Part shown: one piece after another, positions 28,080 through 37,522 of the stretch
How positions within the stretch are numbered: the first letter of the stretch is position 1
Layout: every line of letters starts with the position of its first letter
Origin: Pseudomonas citri
Lineage (GTDB): Bacteria; Pseudomonadota; Gammaproteobacteria; Pseudomonadales; Pseudomonadaceae
Assembly: GCF_025336485.1 (NCBI RefSeq)
Contig: NZ_JAODAB010000026.1
Location: forward strand, 1 to 64,000
Reading direction: 5' to 3'
Length of the DNA: 64,000 nucleotides
Translations under genes and position numbers: made by a program
The notes under the pieces: generated by a model
The model's database searches: none
Told to the model about the DNA's origin: nothing
The model's input: the letters and a program-made list of their open reading frames with translations, nothing else

Positions 28080-29498
28080 TCAGATCAATTCGCGGACGTC
28101 GACGAAACGGCCGTTGACAGCCGCCGCCGCGGCCATGGCCGGGCTCACCAGGTGGGTACGACCACCGGCGCCCTGGCGGCCTTCGAAGTTACGGTTGGAG
28201 GTGGACGCGCAATGCTCGCCCGACTCCAAACGGTCCGGGTTCATCGCCAGGCACATCGAGCAGCCGGGCTCACGCCATTCGAAACCGGCTTCGAGGAAAA
28301 TCTTGTCCAGGCCTTCCGCTTCCGCCTGGGCCTTCACCAGGCCCGAGCCCGGCACCACGATGGCCTGCTTGATGGTCGAGGCAACCTTGCGACCCTTGGC
28401 GATCACTGCTGCAGCGCGCAGGTCTTCGATCCGCGAGTTGGTGCAGGAACCGATAAACACGCGGTCGAGCTGGATGTCGGTGATCGCCTGGTTGGCGCTC
28501 AAGCCCATGTATTTCAAGGCGCGGACGATGGAGTCGCGCTTGACCAGGTCCATTTCCTTGGCCGGATCCGGTACGTTCTGGTCCACCGCCAACACCATCT
28601 CAGGCGAAGTGCCCCAGCTGACTTGCGGCTTGATCTGCGTTGCGTCGAGCTCGACCACGGTGTCGAACTTGGCATCGGCATCGGAGACCAGGTCTTTCCA
28701 GGCCTCGACCGCCACGTCCCATTCCGCGCCTTTTGGCGAGAACGGACGACCCTTGACGTATTCCACAGTTTTTTCATCGGCCGCCACCAGGCCAACGCGG
28801 GCGCCGGCCTCGATGGACATGTTGCAGATGGTCATGCGGCCTTCCACGGACAAGTCGCGGATCGCGCTGCCGGCGAACTCGATGGCATGGCCGTTGCCGC
28901 CAGCGGTACCGATCTTGCCGATCACCGCGAGGACGATGTCCTTGGCGGTCACGCCGAACGGCAACGTGCCCTCGACGCGTACCAGCATGTTCTTCATTTT
29001 CTTGGCGACCAGGCACTGGGTGGCGAGTACGTGCTCGACCTCGGAGGTGCCGATGCCATGGGCCAAGGCACCGAAAGCGCCGTGGGTCGAGGTGTGCGAG
29101 TCACCGCAGACCACGGTCATGCCGGGCAAGGTCGCGCCCTGCTCCGGGCCGATGACGTGGACGATGCCCTGGCGCACATCGTTCATCTTGAATTCGACGA
29201 TGCCGTATTCGTCACAGTTGTCATCGAGGGTCTGGACCTGCAAGCGCGAGACCTGGTCGACAATGGCGTCGATGCCGCCCTTGCGCTCCGGCGTGGTCGG
29301 TACGTTGTGGTCCGGGGTCGCGATGTTGGCATCGATGCGCCACGGCTTGCGGCCGGCCAGGCGCAGGCCTTCGAAGGCTTGCGGCGAGGTCACTTCGTGG
29401 ATGATGTGACGATCGATGTAGATCAGCGCCGAGCCATCGTCGCGCTGCTTGACCAAATGCGAATCCCAGAGCTTGTCGTAGAGCGTTTTGCCGGCCAT
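28080..29498 (-). CDS. leuC: 3-isopropylmalate dehydratase large subunit
   Basis: The 4Fe-4S aconitase-fold subunit that isomerises 2- to 3-isopropylmalate. It is 472 residues from MAGKTLYDKL. Cluster cysteines are in FIGSCTNSRIED and GCSMCLAMNPD, and the substrate motif VVCGDSHTSTHGAFG is present. It is divergent from a LysR gene across 156 bases and first in the order leuC-leuD-methyltransferase-leuB. Confidence 0.97.
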   Translation of the reverse strand: MAGKTLYDKLWDSHLVKQRDDGSALIYIDRHIIHEVTSPQAFEGLRLAGRKPWRIDANIATPDHNVPTTPERKGGIDAIVDQVSRLQVQTLDDNCDEYGIVEFKMNDVRQGIVHVIGPEQGATLPGMTVVCGDSHTSTHGAFGALAHGIGTSEVEHVLATQCLVAKKMKNMLVRVEGTLPFGVTAKDIVLAVIGKIGTAGGNGHAIEFAGSAIRDLSVEGRMTICNMSIEAGARVGLVAADEKTVEYVKGRPFSPKGAEWDVAVEAWKDLVSDADAKFDTVVELDATQIKPQVSWGTSPEMVLAVDQNVPDPAKEMDLVKRDSIVRALKYMGLSANQAITDIQLDRVFIGSCTNSRIEDLRAAAVIAKGRKVASTIKQAIVVPGSGLVKAQAEAEGLDKIFLEAGFEWREPGCSMCLAMNPDRLESGEHCASTSNRNFEGRQGAGGRTHLVSPAMAAAAAVNGRFVDVRELI

Positions 29499-29654
29499 CA
29501 GACGGTTCCTCATCAGCTTGTTTCTATGCCCCGGGTCTTGAGCGTTTCAATAACCCTTTGGCTTGTGAGGCTGATGCTATGGGGTTACATTGAATAACTC
29601 AAATTCATATTTTTTATACTTTGCATAACCAGTTGGAATTCGACCAGGACGGAC

Positions 29655-30545
29655 ATGGACCTCGCCAACCTCAACGCTTTTATCGCCATCGCCGAGACGG
29701 GCAGTTTCTCCGCTGCCGGCGAGCACCTGCACCTGACCCAGCCGGCCATCAGCAAGCGGATTGCCGGGCTGGAACAGCAGCTCAAGGTGCGCCTGTTCGA
29801 CCGGCTGGGCCGCGAAGTGGGCCTGACCGAAGCCGGCCGGGCCCTGCTGCCGCGGGCCTATCAGATCCTCAACGTGCTGGACGACACCCGTCGTGCGCTG
29901 ACCAACCTGACCGGCGAAGTGAGCGGACGCCTCACGCTCGCCACCAGCCATCACATCGGCTTGCATCGCCTGCCGCCGCTCTTGAGGGAATTCACCCGAC
30001 GCTACCCACAGGTCGCGCTGGATATTCAGTTCCTCGATTCGGAAGTGGCCTACGAAGAGATCCTCTACGGCCGGGCCGAACTGGCGGTCATCACCCTCGC
30101 CCCCGAACCCCATGCGCTGATGCGCGCCACACCGGTGTGGGACGACCCCTTGGATTTCGTGGTCGCACCGGAGCACGCCTTGCTGGAGAGGGACGCGGTG
30201 AGCCTGGCGGACATCGCCTTGCACCCGGCGGTGTTCCCCGGTGGCAACACCTTTACCCACCACATCGTCCGCCGCCTGTTCGAGGCCCAGGGCCTGACGC
30301 CGAACATCGCCATGAGCACGAATTATCTGGAAACCATAAAAATGATGGTCTCCATCGGCCTGGCCTGGAGCGTCTTGCCGCGCACCATGCTCGATGAGCA
30401 GGTCGCACGCATCCCTTTGCCGGGCATACAACTGAGTCGCCAGCTAGGCTATATCCTGCACACCGAACGGACGCTGTCGAACGCCGCACGGGCTTTCATG
30501 GCCCTCTTGGATGCGCAAATCGATCTGCCAGGGAAAACGGCATAA
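29655..30545 (+). CDS. LysR-family regulator divergent from leuCD
   Basis: A 296-residue LTTR. The winged helix-turn-helix covers residues ~1-60 (AIAETGSFSAAGEHLHLTQPAISKRI) and the effector domain runs from ~90 to 290. AGGA lies five bases before the ATG. Divergence from leuC makes control of the leucine operon, with a pathway intermediate as coinducer, the natural inference, as for other leu-linked LTTRs. I could not define the operator with confidence. Confidence 0.9.
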   Translation: MDLANLNAFIAIAETGSFSAAGEHLHLTQPAISKRIAGLEQQLKVRLFDRLGREVGLTEAGRALLPRAYQILNVLDDTRRALTNLTGEVSGRLTLATSHHIGLHRLPPLLREFTRRYPQVALDIQFLDSEVAYEEILYGRAELAVITLAPEPHALMRATPVWDDPLDFVVAPEHALLERDAVSLADIALHPAVFPGGNTFTHHIVRRLFEAQGLTPNIAMSTNYLETIKMMVSIGLAWSVLPRTMLDEQVARIPLPGIQLSRQLGYILHTERTLSNAARAFMALLDAQIDLPGKTA

Positions 30546-30614
30546 GTTGTGCTAATCCTATAGAGCCGCCACCCCTGTGCCTAACGCCCAAACCTGCTCA
30601 AGGCCCGCCAGATA

Positions 30615-33600
30615 ATGCCCAAACCCGCCGACCCTCTCCCGCCCCTGCCGCGTATCCAGGCGCTTGATCCCAAGCGCTCCGAGCAAAGCTGGGACAGTGC
30701 GCCGCAGTTGCTGGCCGCGCTGAACGGTGCGCGGCTGGGCGCCTGGTCGTGGGACATCGACACCGGGCGAATCAGTTGGTCCCGTGGCACCCAGGCGTTG
30801 TTCGGCTTCGACCCGCGCCAGCCGCTGCCAGCGGATGTCGACTACCTGGACCTGTTGCTGCCCGAAGACCGGGCCAAGGCGATACGTGCCTTCCATGCCG
30901 CCGTGATCGGCGCGCCGCTGGAACAGGCAATGCACCATCGCATCGTCTGGCCGGACGGCAGCCTGCACTGGCTGGAGATCAGCGGCAGCGTACAACCCGA
31001 CAAGCATGGCCGTCCGCGCATGATCGGGGTCATCCGCGAAATCACCCACCAGCGCGAACGGGAACAGGCGTTGCGCAGCTCGGAAAAACGCTTTGCCACG
31101 CTGTTCCATCTCAGCCCGAACATGGTGCTGTTGACCCGTCAGGAGGATGGGATGATCAGCGAGGCCAACCAGTATTTCGAAAGCCTGTTCGGCTGGCCAC
31201 TGCACGATGTGATCGGCCGCACCACCCTGGAACTGGGCCTGTGGGTCGACCCCGGGCAGCGAGCGAAACTGGTGGAGGCAACCAAAGCCAAGGGCGAACT
31301 GGTGAACATGGAGGCGGAGTTCAGGGCCAGCAACGGCCAGATCCACACGGGCCTTCTCAGCTCGCAGAAAGTCGAAATCGAAGGCCAGCCCTACCTGCTG
31401 AGCACCTTCCTCGACACCACCGAGCGCAAACTGGCCGAACAAGCCCTCAAGGACAGTCAGGAACGTTTGGACCTGGCCCTGGACTCGGCGCAACTGGGCA
31501 CCTGGGACTGGCACATTCCCAGCGGCATGCTCTACGGCTCGGCCCGTGCCGCGCAACTTCATGGCCTGGAGCCCAAGCCGTTCCACGAATCGTTCGATGC
31601 GTTTTTCGATGGCGTCCCCACCGAAGAACGCAACAACATGCGCAACGCCTACCGCAGCTTGCGCGAAGGCCCGGCGGGCAATTATCAACTGACCTACCGC
31701 GTACAATTGCCCGACGGCAGCTCCCGCTATCTGGAAAGCCGCGCTCGCCTCTATCGCGACGACGACGGTAATCCCTTGCGCATGGCCGGCACCTTGCTGG
31801 ACATCACCGACCAGGTTGAACGCGAACAGAGCCTGGCGGCCTCGGAAGAGAAGTTCGCCACGTTGTTCCAGGTCAGTCCCGACCCGATCTGCGTGACCCA
31901 GCAGGACTCGGGCCGCTTCCTCGAAATCAATTCCAGCTTCACGCAAACCTTCGGTTGGGCGGCGAGCGACGTGATCGGCCTCACCGCCGACGAAATCGGT
32001 CTGTGGGAGGCCTCGGGCAGCAGCCTGCAACGCATCGAACGGGTGATCCGCGAACAATCCCTGAGCAATGTCGCCATCGTCGTCCACCACAAGGATGGCC
32101 ATCTACTGACCTGCGTGATCTCCAGCCGGCAGATCAACGTCGGCAACCAGCCCTGCATCGTGACCACCCTGCGCGACATCACCCAGCAACAACGCTCCGA
32201 AGCCGCCCTCAAGGCCAGCGAGGAGAAATTCGCCAAGGCGTTTCACTCCAGCCCCGACGCCATCACCATCACCGAGTGCGAAAGCGGCCGCTACCTCGAG
32301 GTCAACGATGGCTTCTGTCGCCTGACCGGCTACCGCGCCGACGAAGTGATCGGCCACACCGTCTACGAAGTGGGCATCTGGGCGGAAGAAAAGCAGCGCG
32401 CGGCGCTGTTGGCCGAACTGCAACTCAAGGGCCGGGTGCATCACCAGGAAATGCTCGGGCGCAACAAACGTGGGGAAATCCTCACAGTGGAGGTGTCGGT
32501 CGAACCCATCACGCTCAACGAAACGGCCTGCCTGTTGCTGACGGCCCGGGATGTCAGCCTGCTGCGCAACGCCGAAGCGCAGATCCGCCACCTGGCCTAC
32601 CACGACCCCTTGACCAACCTGCCCAACCGGGCCCTGTTGCTGGATCGGTTGAGCCAACAGATTGCCCTGCTCAAGCGCCACAACCTGCGTGGCGCCCTGC
32701 TGTTTCTCGACCTGGATCACTTCAAGCACATCAATGACTCCCTCGGCCACCCGGTGGGCGATACGGTGCTGAAAATCATCACCGCGCGCCTGGAGGCCAG
32801 CGTGCGCTTGGAAGACACCGTCGCGCGGCTGGGCGGCGACGAGTTCGTGGTGTTGCTCAGCGGCCTGGAAGGCTCCCGCAGCGAGGTCAGCGAGCAAGTG
32901 CAGCGCCTGGCCGACACCGTGCGCGAACTCCTTTCCGAGCCGATGTTCCTCGACGGCCAGCGGTTGCAGGTGACGCCGAGCATCGGCATCGCGCTGATCC
33001 CCGACCACGGCGCCACGCCCACCGACCTGCTCAAGCGCGCCGATATCGCGCTGTATCGCGCCAAGGATTCAGGACGCAACACCTCGCAAATGTTCCATGC
33101 CTCCATGCAAAAAGCCGCCAGCGAACGGCTGCGCATGGAAAGCGATCTTCGCCAGGCCTTGGCCCGTGGCGAATTCAGCCTGCACTTCCAGCCGCAGGTC
33201 GACGCCCGCGACAACCGCATCATCGGCGCCGAAGCCTTGGTGCGCTGGCATCACCCGGAACTGGGGGCGCAATCGCCCAACGAATTCATCAAGGTACTGG
33301 AAGAGAGCGGGCTGATCCTGGAAGTCGGGACCTGGATCCTCGACGAAGCCTGCGACGGCTTCAAGCAACTGATTGCCAAGGGCAAGGTCGATCCCCGGCG
33401 ATTCAGCCTGTGCGTGAACATCAGCCCGCGGCAGTTCCGCCAGAGCGACTTCGTCGAACGCATCGAAAGCAGCCTCGCCACCCACGGCTTGCCCAGCACC
33501 ATGCTCAAGCTGGAAATCACCGAAGGCATCGTGATCCAGAACCTGGACGACACCATCGGCAAGATGCGCCGCCTCAAGAAACTCGGGGTGAGTTTCGCCA

Positions 33601-33893
33601 TGGACGACTTCGGCACCGGTTATTCGTCGCTGACCTACCTTAAGCGTCTGCCCGTGGACACGCTGAAAATCGATCAGTCATTCGTACGCGATGCCACCAG
33701 CGACCCCAACGACGCCGAAATCATCCGAGCCATCGTCGCCATGGCCCATAGCCTCAACCTGGAAATGATCGCCGAAGGCGTGGAAACCCTGGAGCAATTG
33801 CAATTCCTGCAAGGCCTGGACTGCCATCTGTACCAGGGTTACCTGCACAGCCGGCCGTTGCCGTTGGAGGCGTTTGAGCGGTTGTTGCCGTGA
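30615..33893 (+). CDS. Five-PAS GGDEF-EAL cyclic-di-GMP protein
   Basis: A cytoplasmic 1092-residue sensor without TM segments. Five PAS-type repeats are visible (roughly residues 30-150, 155-275, 280-405, 410-530, 535-655). A GGDEF domain follows (~660-825, intact RLGGDEFVVL, with an RLED inhibitory site five residues upstream), then an EAL domain (~835-1085: GAEALVRW, NISPRQF, LEITEG, DDFGTGYSS, KIDQSFV). Both active sites look complete, so it could make and degrade c-di-GMP. The ligands of the PAS domains are unknown. It ends at a convergent terminator. Confidence 0.95.
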   Translation: MPKPADPLPPLPRIQALDPKRSEQSWDSAPQLLAALNGARLGAWSWDIDTGRISWSRGTQALFGFDPRQPLPADVDYLDLLLPEDRAKAIRAFHAAVIGAPLEQAMHHRIVWPDGSLHWLEISGSVQPDKHGRPRMIGVIREITHQREREQALRSSEKRFATLFHLSPNMVLLTRQEDGMISEANQYFESLFGWPLHDVIGRTTLELGLWVDPGQRAKLVEATKAKGELVNMEAEFRASNGQIHTGLLSSQKVEIEGQPYLLSTFLDTTERKLAEQALKDSQERLDLALDSAQLGTWDWHIPSGMLYGSARAAQLHGLEPKPFHESFDAFFDGVPTEERNNMRNAYRSLREGPAGNYQLTYRVQLPDGSSRYLESRARLYRDDDGNPLRMAGTLLDITDQVEREQSLAASEEKFATLFQVSPDPICVTQQDSGRFLEINSSFTQTFGWAASDVIGLTADEIGLWEASGSSLQRIERVIREQSLSNVAIVVHHKDGHLLTCVISSRQINVGNQPCIVTTLRDITQQQRSEAALKASEEKFAKAFHSSPDAITITECESGRYLEVNDGFCRLTGYRADEVIGHTVYEVGIWAEEKQRAALLAELQLKGRVHHQEMLGRNKRGEILTVEVSVEPITLNETACLLLTARDVSLLRNAEAQIRHLAYHDPLTNLPNRALLLDRLSQQIALLKRHNLRGALLFLDLDHFKHINDSLGHPVGDTVLKIITARLEASVRLEDTVARLGGDEFVVLLSGLEGSRSEVSEQVQRLADTVRELLSEPMFLDGQRLQVTPSIGIALIPDHGATPTDLLKRADIALYRAKDSGRNTSQMFHASMQKAASERLRMESDLRQALARGEFSLHFQPQVDARDNRIIGAEALVRWHHPELGAQSPNEFIKVLEESGLILEVGTWILDEACDGFKQLIAKGKVDPRRFSLCVNISPRQFRQSDFVERIESSLATHGLPSTMLKLEITEGIVIQNLDDTIGKMRRLKKLGVSFAMDDFGTGYSSLTYLKRLPVDTLKIDQSFVRDATSDPNDAEIIRAIVAMAHSLNLEMIAEGVETLEQLQFLQGLDCHLYQGYLHSRPLPLEAFERLLP

Positions 33894-33908
33894 TACAGCC
33901 CCAGACAT

Positions 33909-33939
33909 GAAGAAGGGCGCCATTTAGGCGCCCTTCTTC
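33909..33939. terminator. Bidirectional terminator
   Basis: GAAGAAGGGCGCC-ATTTA-GGCGCCCTTCTTC has perfect 13-bp arms ending in A/T-rich bases, between the convergent GGDEF-EAL and ibpA genes. It can act on both strands. Confidence 0.9.
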
Positions 33940-33951
33940 AGTTGCGATGCA

Positions 33952-34398
33952 TCAGTTTTGCAGCGCAGGTTGCGCCCCATTGATCGGGATGCGCTTGGCT
34001 TTCGCCTCTTCCGGGATCACCCGCAACAGGTCGATGCTCAACAGACCGTTGCTCAGGCCGGCGGACTTGATCTCGATATGATCCGCCAATCGGAAGGACA
34101 GCTTGAAGGCACGCTGGGCGATGCCCTGGTGCAAGTAAGTGACGCTGTCGTTACTGGCTTCGCGCTTGCCACCGCTGATGGTCAACACGCCTTTTTCTAC
34201 CTGCAGGTCCAGGTCTTCTTCCCGGAACCCGGCGGCGGCGACCACGATGCGGTATTGGTCATCACCGTATTTTTCCACGTTGTAGGGTGGATAGCTGCTG
34301 CCTGGTTCGTTACGCAGGGCGGTTTCGAACAGGTCGTTGAAACGGTCGAAGCCTACCGAGGAACGGAACAGAGGGGCCAGCGAAAATGCAGTACTCAT
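33952..34398 (-). CDS. ibpA: Small heat-shock protein (IbpA/Hsp20)
   Basis: An ATP-independent holdase of 148 residues that binds unfolding proteins for later release by DnaK/ClpB. The alpha-crystallin domain spans ~35-130, and the C-terminal I-x-I anchor is KRIPINGA. The first residues MSTAFSLAPLFRSSVGFDRF are the usual IbpA N-arm. Regulation is readable: a sigma-32 promoter at 34471-34498 and a ROSE-type hairpin covering the ribosome-binding site at 34408-34427. Confidence 0.95.
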   Translation of the reverse strand: MSTAFSLAPLFRSSVGFDRFNDLFETALRNEPGSSYPPYNVEKYGDDQYRIVVAAAGFREEDLDLQVEKGVLTISGGKREASNDSVTYLHQGIAQRAFKLSFRLADHIEIKSAGLSNGLLSIDLLRVIPEEAKAKRIPINGAQPALQN

Positions 34399-34407
34399 GA
34401 TTCAAAT

Positions 34408-34427
34408 CTCCTGAAAAGTTCAGCAAG
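34408..34427 (-). promoter_or_regulatory. ROSE-type RNA thermometer hairpin
   Basis: In the ibpA leader CUUGCUGAA pairs with UUCAGGAG across a CUU loop, with a single bulged G in the UUGCU strand opposite the AGGAG Shine-Dalgarno. This is the hallmark of ROSE elements, which melt on heating. The ATG begins nine bases downstream. ROSE control of ibpA is established in Pseudomonas and enterics; here it is read by eye from pairing. Confidence 0.85.
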
Positions 34428-34470
34428 GTTTTTTGTCTCCGCGACCCGAATTCGGCATCGCGTAACCCCT

Positions 34471-34498
34471 ATCTAGGGTCCGCCCAATACTTTTCAAG
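34471..34498 (-). promoter_or_regulatory. Sigma-32 heat-shock promoter of ibpA
   Basis: CTTGAAA, 13 bases, CCCTAGAT on the minus strand matches the RpoH consensus CTTGAAA-N11-16-CCCCATnT, placed about 70 bases before the ibpA ATG. Confidence 0.85.
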
Positions 34499-34518
34499 AG
34501 CTTTTTTTGAAATTTTTT

Positions 34519-35478
34519 TCAGGCCGCTTCGGTGCGCTGCACTCCCAGCAAATGCCCCACCGCGTCCAGGTCGGTTTCGCGGCGCAACGCCGTAAACAAC
34601 GCCACCGCCTCGGGGTAATTGCGGGTCAGCATCGCCAGCCACTGCTTCAAGCGACCGGGTGCCTGGCGCGGCGTCAGTTGCTCGACCACCTGCACCCAGA
34701 AGTCCTGGAGCATCGACTGCAACTCGGCCCAACTCATCTCGACCACCTCCTCGCCGGCCCGGGCGGCGGCGATCTGCCGGGCCAGGTCAGGACGCGACAC
34801 CAGACCGCGACCGAGCATGATGTCCTCGACCCCGCTGATCTCGCGGCAACGGCGCCAGTCCTCCACGCTCCAGATATCGCCATTGGCGAACACCGGCACC
34901 TTCACCACCTCCTGAACCCTTGGAATCCACTCCCAATGGGCCGGTGGTTTGTAACCGTCGACCTTGGTCCGCGCATGCACCACGATGTGCGCCGCGCCCC
35001 CTTCGGCCAGGGCCGTGGCACACACCAGCGCACCGTCCGGGCTGTCGAAACCCAAGCGCATCTTGGCGGTGACCGGGATGTGTTTCGGCACCGCACGGCG
35101 CACGTGCTCGACGATCTCGTTGAGCAACTCCGGTTCCTTGAGCAACACCGCCCCGCCCCGGGACTTGTTCACGGTCTTGGCCGGGCAGCCGAAGTTCAGG
35201 TCGATGACCTCCGAGCCCAACTCACAGGCCAACGCGGCATTTTCCGCCAGGCACACCGGATCGGACCCCAGCAACTGCACCCGCAGCGGCACGCCGGTAG
35301 CCGTCCGGGCACCGGTCAACAGCTCTGGGGCCAGCTTGTGGAAATAGGCAGGTGTGAGCAGGCGGTCATTGACGCGGATGAACTCGGTCACGCACCAGTC
35401 GATACCACCGACCCGGGTCAGGACATCCCGCAGGATGTTATCGACCAACCCCTCCATGGGTGCCAAGGCAATTTGCAT
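34519..35478 (-). CDS. dusC: tRNA-dihydrouridine(16) synthase
   Basis: An FMN enzyme that reduces U16 in the D-loop of tRNA. It is 319 residues from MQIALAPMEGLVDN. The catalytic Cys is in NFGCPAKTVNKSRGGAVLL, the FMN-phosphate region is VFANGDIWS, and the C-terminal tRNA-binding helical part starts around residue 240. Length and motif spelling fit DusC rather than DusA or DusB. No operon partner. Confidence 0.9.
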   Translation of the reverse strand: MQIALAPMEGLVDNILRDVLTRVGGIDWCVTEFIRVNDRLLTPAYFHKLAPELLTGARTATGVPLRVQLLGSDPVCLAENAALACELGSEVIDLNFGCPAKTVNKSRGGAVLLKEPELLNEIVEHVRRAVPKHIPVTAKMRLGFDSPDGALVCATALAEGGAAHIVVHARTKVDGYKPPAHWEWIPRVQEVVKVPVFANGDIWSVEDWRRCREISGVEDIMLGRGLVSRPDLARQIAAARAGEEVVEMSWAELQSMLQDFWVQVVEQLTPRQAPGRLKQWLAMLTRNYPEAVALFTALRRETDLDAVGHLLGVQRTEAA

Positions 35479-35585
35479 GGAAAAACACACTCAACTAAAA
35501 AAACGTGCGGCAGTTTACCGGATTTTGCCCATGCCATCGGCCATTCACCGACCCGTGGGCAAAGCTCGCTCGCGATGGCAGTGAG

Positions 35586-36035
35586 TCAGTCTACAAAAAT
35601 GCCAGAGGGTTTCAGCGCCGGACCGTAGCCTTCGATGAATTCCGGCGGCATGCGCTTGGGCCGGCCGGTGGACAGTTCGATACAGACGAAGGTGGTCTGG
35701 GCCCGCAATAAGGTGGTGTTGTCGCTGGGGCGGATCAGTTGGAAATGCCGGGTCATTTTCAATCGCTGGTCCCAGTCGACAATCCAGGTCGCCAGTTGCA
35801 GCTCGTCGCCTTCGTAGGCGGCCGACAGGTAATCGATTTCGTGGCGCACGACCGCCATGGCCCGGTCGAGGCGGCGGTATTCCACCAGATCCAGCCCCAG
35901 GCGCTGGGAATGGCGCCAGGCGCAGCGTTCGAGCCAGGTCACATATACCGCGTTATTGGCATGACCCAGTCCGTCGATGTCTTCGGCGTTTACTTGAAGA
36001 TCAATGATGAACGGCGTTTCCCGATCCCAGCCCAT
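35586..36035 (-). CDS. Acyl-CoA thioesterase (hot-dog fold)
   Basis: A 149-residue 4-hydroxybenzoyl-CoA-thioesterase-like protein. Asp in VNAEDIDGLGHANNAVYVTW is the catalytic position of the YbgC/FadM group. The start MGWDRETPF is chosen for its GGGAGAGGGGC ribosome-binding site; longer readings add 23 residues without family similarity. It hydrolyses acyl-CoA of unknown chain length. It is 86 bases downstream of a hydrolase gene with a REP-like element between. Confidence 0.88.
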   Translation of the reverse strand: MGWDRETPFIIDLQVNAEDIDGLGHANNAVYVTWLERCAWRHSQRLGLDLVEYRRLDRAMAVVRHEIDYLSAAYEGDELQLATWIVDWDQRLKMTRHFQLIRPSDNTTLLRAQTTFVCIELSTGRPKRMPPEFIEGYGPALKPSGIFVD

Positions 36036-36092
36036 GCCCCTCTCCCGGTCGAATGTGAATCGGGGCAGTGTAACGGATCCACGCCTCGCCGC

Positions 36093-36117
36093 CATCGCGG
36101 GCAAGCCTCGCGCCCAC
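36093..36117. repeat. REP-like element
   Basis: CATCGCGGGCAAGCCTCGCGC followed by CCACG is a REP-type imperfect hairpin between the thioesterase and hydrolase genes. Confidence 0.5.
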
Positions 36118-36120
36118 GGC

Positions 36121-36954
36121 TCAAGCGGATTGCCGCGCCTGCAGGCTGCGCCCGGCCAGCAGGGACAGCACGCCGTCGATCACCTGCGGATCGGCCAGGA
36201 CCCGCTGGTGCCCACCTTGCGGCAACCGCAGCAGGCGACTGTCGAACCAGGCCTCGTGAATCAATTGCGACTCCTTGACCGAAACGAAGGTGTCGTCCTC
36301 GGCATGAACGATCAGCCCGGGCACGTCCAGTTGGTAATGGGCGACATCCATCTTCGCGGCCTGCATGCCCACATCGCGCTCAACCTGGCGAATGAACGCC
36401 GAACGCGCCCGGGGCGGCAACCCCATGAACCGGGCGAAACCGCGCAGCACGCCCAGGATGCGCGCCGGGGCGGCGATGCTGACCAGCGTCTCGGTACGCA
36501 AGCCCAACTGGACCGCGAGCATCGCACTGGCACCGCCCATGGAATGGCCGATTACCGCTTGCAGCGGTGGCAGTTCAGCCGCCGCTTCAAGCATGGCCCT
36601 GGCGAACAGCAGCACATTCGCCTCACGACCCGGGGAGCGACCGTGGGCCGGACCGTCCAGCGCCACCACCGTGTAGCCGGCGTCGACCAGCGCGGTGATC
36701 AGTGCCGCGAACTGGGTCGGCCGCCCTTCCCAGCCATGCATCAGCAGCACCGCAGGCCCTTGCCCCCAGCGCAAGACCGAGAGGCCAAAACGCAAGGTGA
36801 TGCGCTCAGACGTCGCCAGCAATGGCAGCTCCCAGTCGCGTGGCGGCAAGCTCCGGGGACGCATGAACAGTGTCCGCATTTTCTTCGCCACCAGGTCCGG
36901 AGCGACCCGACCCAGCGTGCCATTGACACCACGAATCCAGCTAAGCCTGTTCAT
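36121..36954 (-). CDS. Alpha/beta hydrolase
   Basis: A 277-residue serine hydrolase. The oxyanion segment is VLLMHGWEGRPTQF, the nucleophile elbow VIGHSMGGASAML (~residue 142), the acid is in IVHAEDDTFV and the His in LPQGGHQRVL. No signal peptide. The substrate is unknown. It is 28 bases downstream of a TetR-family gene on the same strand and so probably under its control. Confidence 0.88.
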   Translation of the reverse strand: MNRLSWIRGVNGTLGRVAPDLVAKKMRTLFMRPRSLPPRDWELPLLATSERITLRFGLSVLRWGQGPAVLLMHGWEGRPTQFAALITALVDAGYTVVALDGPAHGRSPGREANVLLFARAMLEAAAELPPLQAVIGHSMGGASAMLAVQLGLRTETLVSIAAPARILGVLRGFARFMGLPPRARSAFIRQVERDVGMQAAKMDVAHYQLDVPGLIVHAEDDTFVSVKESQLIHEAWFDSRLLRLPQGGHQRVLADPQVIDGVLSLLAGRSLQARQSA

Positions 36955-36982
36955 TATCTGTCTCCAGGGCTTGCACTCAAGC

Positions 36983-37522
36983 TCAACGCACCGCTGACTT
37001 GGCGGCGCGCAGCAAACGATCCGACAACTCCCCCGGGCCCAGCGCCCGCGCCAGGGCCAGGCCGCCGACCATCAATGCGATGTCGGCCAAGGCTTTGTCG
37101 GCATCTTCCGGGCTGGCCGCCAACTGCGCGACCAACAGTTCTATGTGTTCGTTGAGCGCCTCACGAAATTCGTCCGGCAGCCGCCCGAACTCTCCCACCG
37201 ACGCCGGGATCGGACAGGCTTGTTCAATGGAGTCGCGATGTTTGCGCGACAGGTAGAATGCGGACACCAGGGCGCGGCGCTCTTCGCCGGTCAGCGTGCA
37301 ATCCATGTCGGCAATCAAGCCGCGACGCTGGCTGAGCAATTGCTTGAACGCTTCGAGCATCAGGGCGTCCTTGCTTTCGAAGTGGGCATAGAAGCCCCCC
37401 ACGGTCAGCCCGGCCGCGCCCATCACTTCGCCCACGCTGGGTTCGGCTGGCCCACGCTGGATCAACGCGGCGCTGGCAGCCTTGAGAATGCGCTCGCGGG
37501 TTTGTGCCTTTTTATCGCTCAT
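36983..37522 (-). CDS. TetR-family transcriptional regulator
   Basis: A 179-residue repressor. The N-terminal HTH includes TRERILKAASAALIQRGPAEPSVGEVMGAAGLTVGGFYAHFESKD-type sequence (residues ~8-50). The ATG at 37520-37522 has GGAGG at the right spacing. The ligand-binding domain gives no clue to the inducer. The hydrolase gene downstream is the obvious target besides itself; the A/T-rich upstream region (ATATTATTCATATAATAA) is a candidate operator and promoter. Confidence 0.88.
   Translation of the reverse strand: MSDKKAQTRERILKAASAALIQRGPAEPSVGEVMGAAGLTVGGFYAHFESKDALMLEAFKQLLSQRRGLIADMDCTLTGEERRALVSAFYLSRKHRDSIEQACPIPASVGEFGRLPDEFREALNEHIELLVAQLAASPEDADKALADIALMVGGLALARALGPGELSDRLLRAAKSAVR

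Noticed and set aside
28152..29597. 481-codon frame antisense to leuC
   Set aside because: Shadow of leuC; translation is His/Asp/Gly-rich and featureless.
30558..32102. 514-codon open frame antisense to the GGDEF-EAL gene
   Set aside because: Low-complexity translation without any domain, fully inside a gene with intact catalytic motifs; a product of high GC codon bias.
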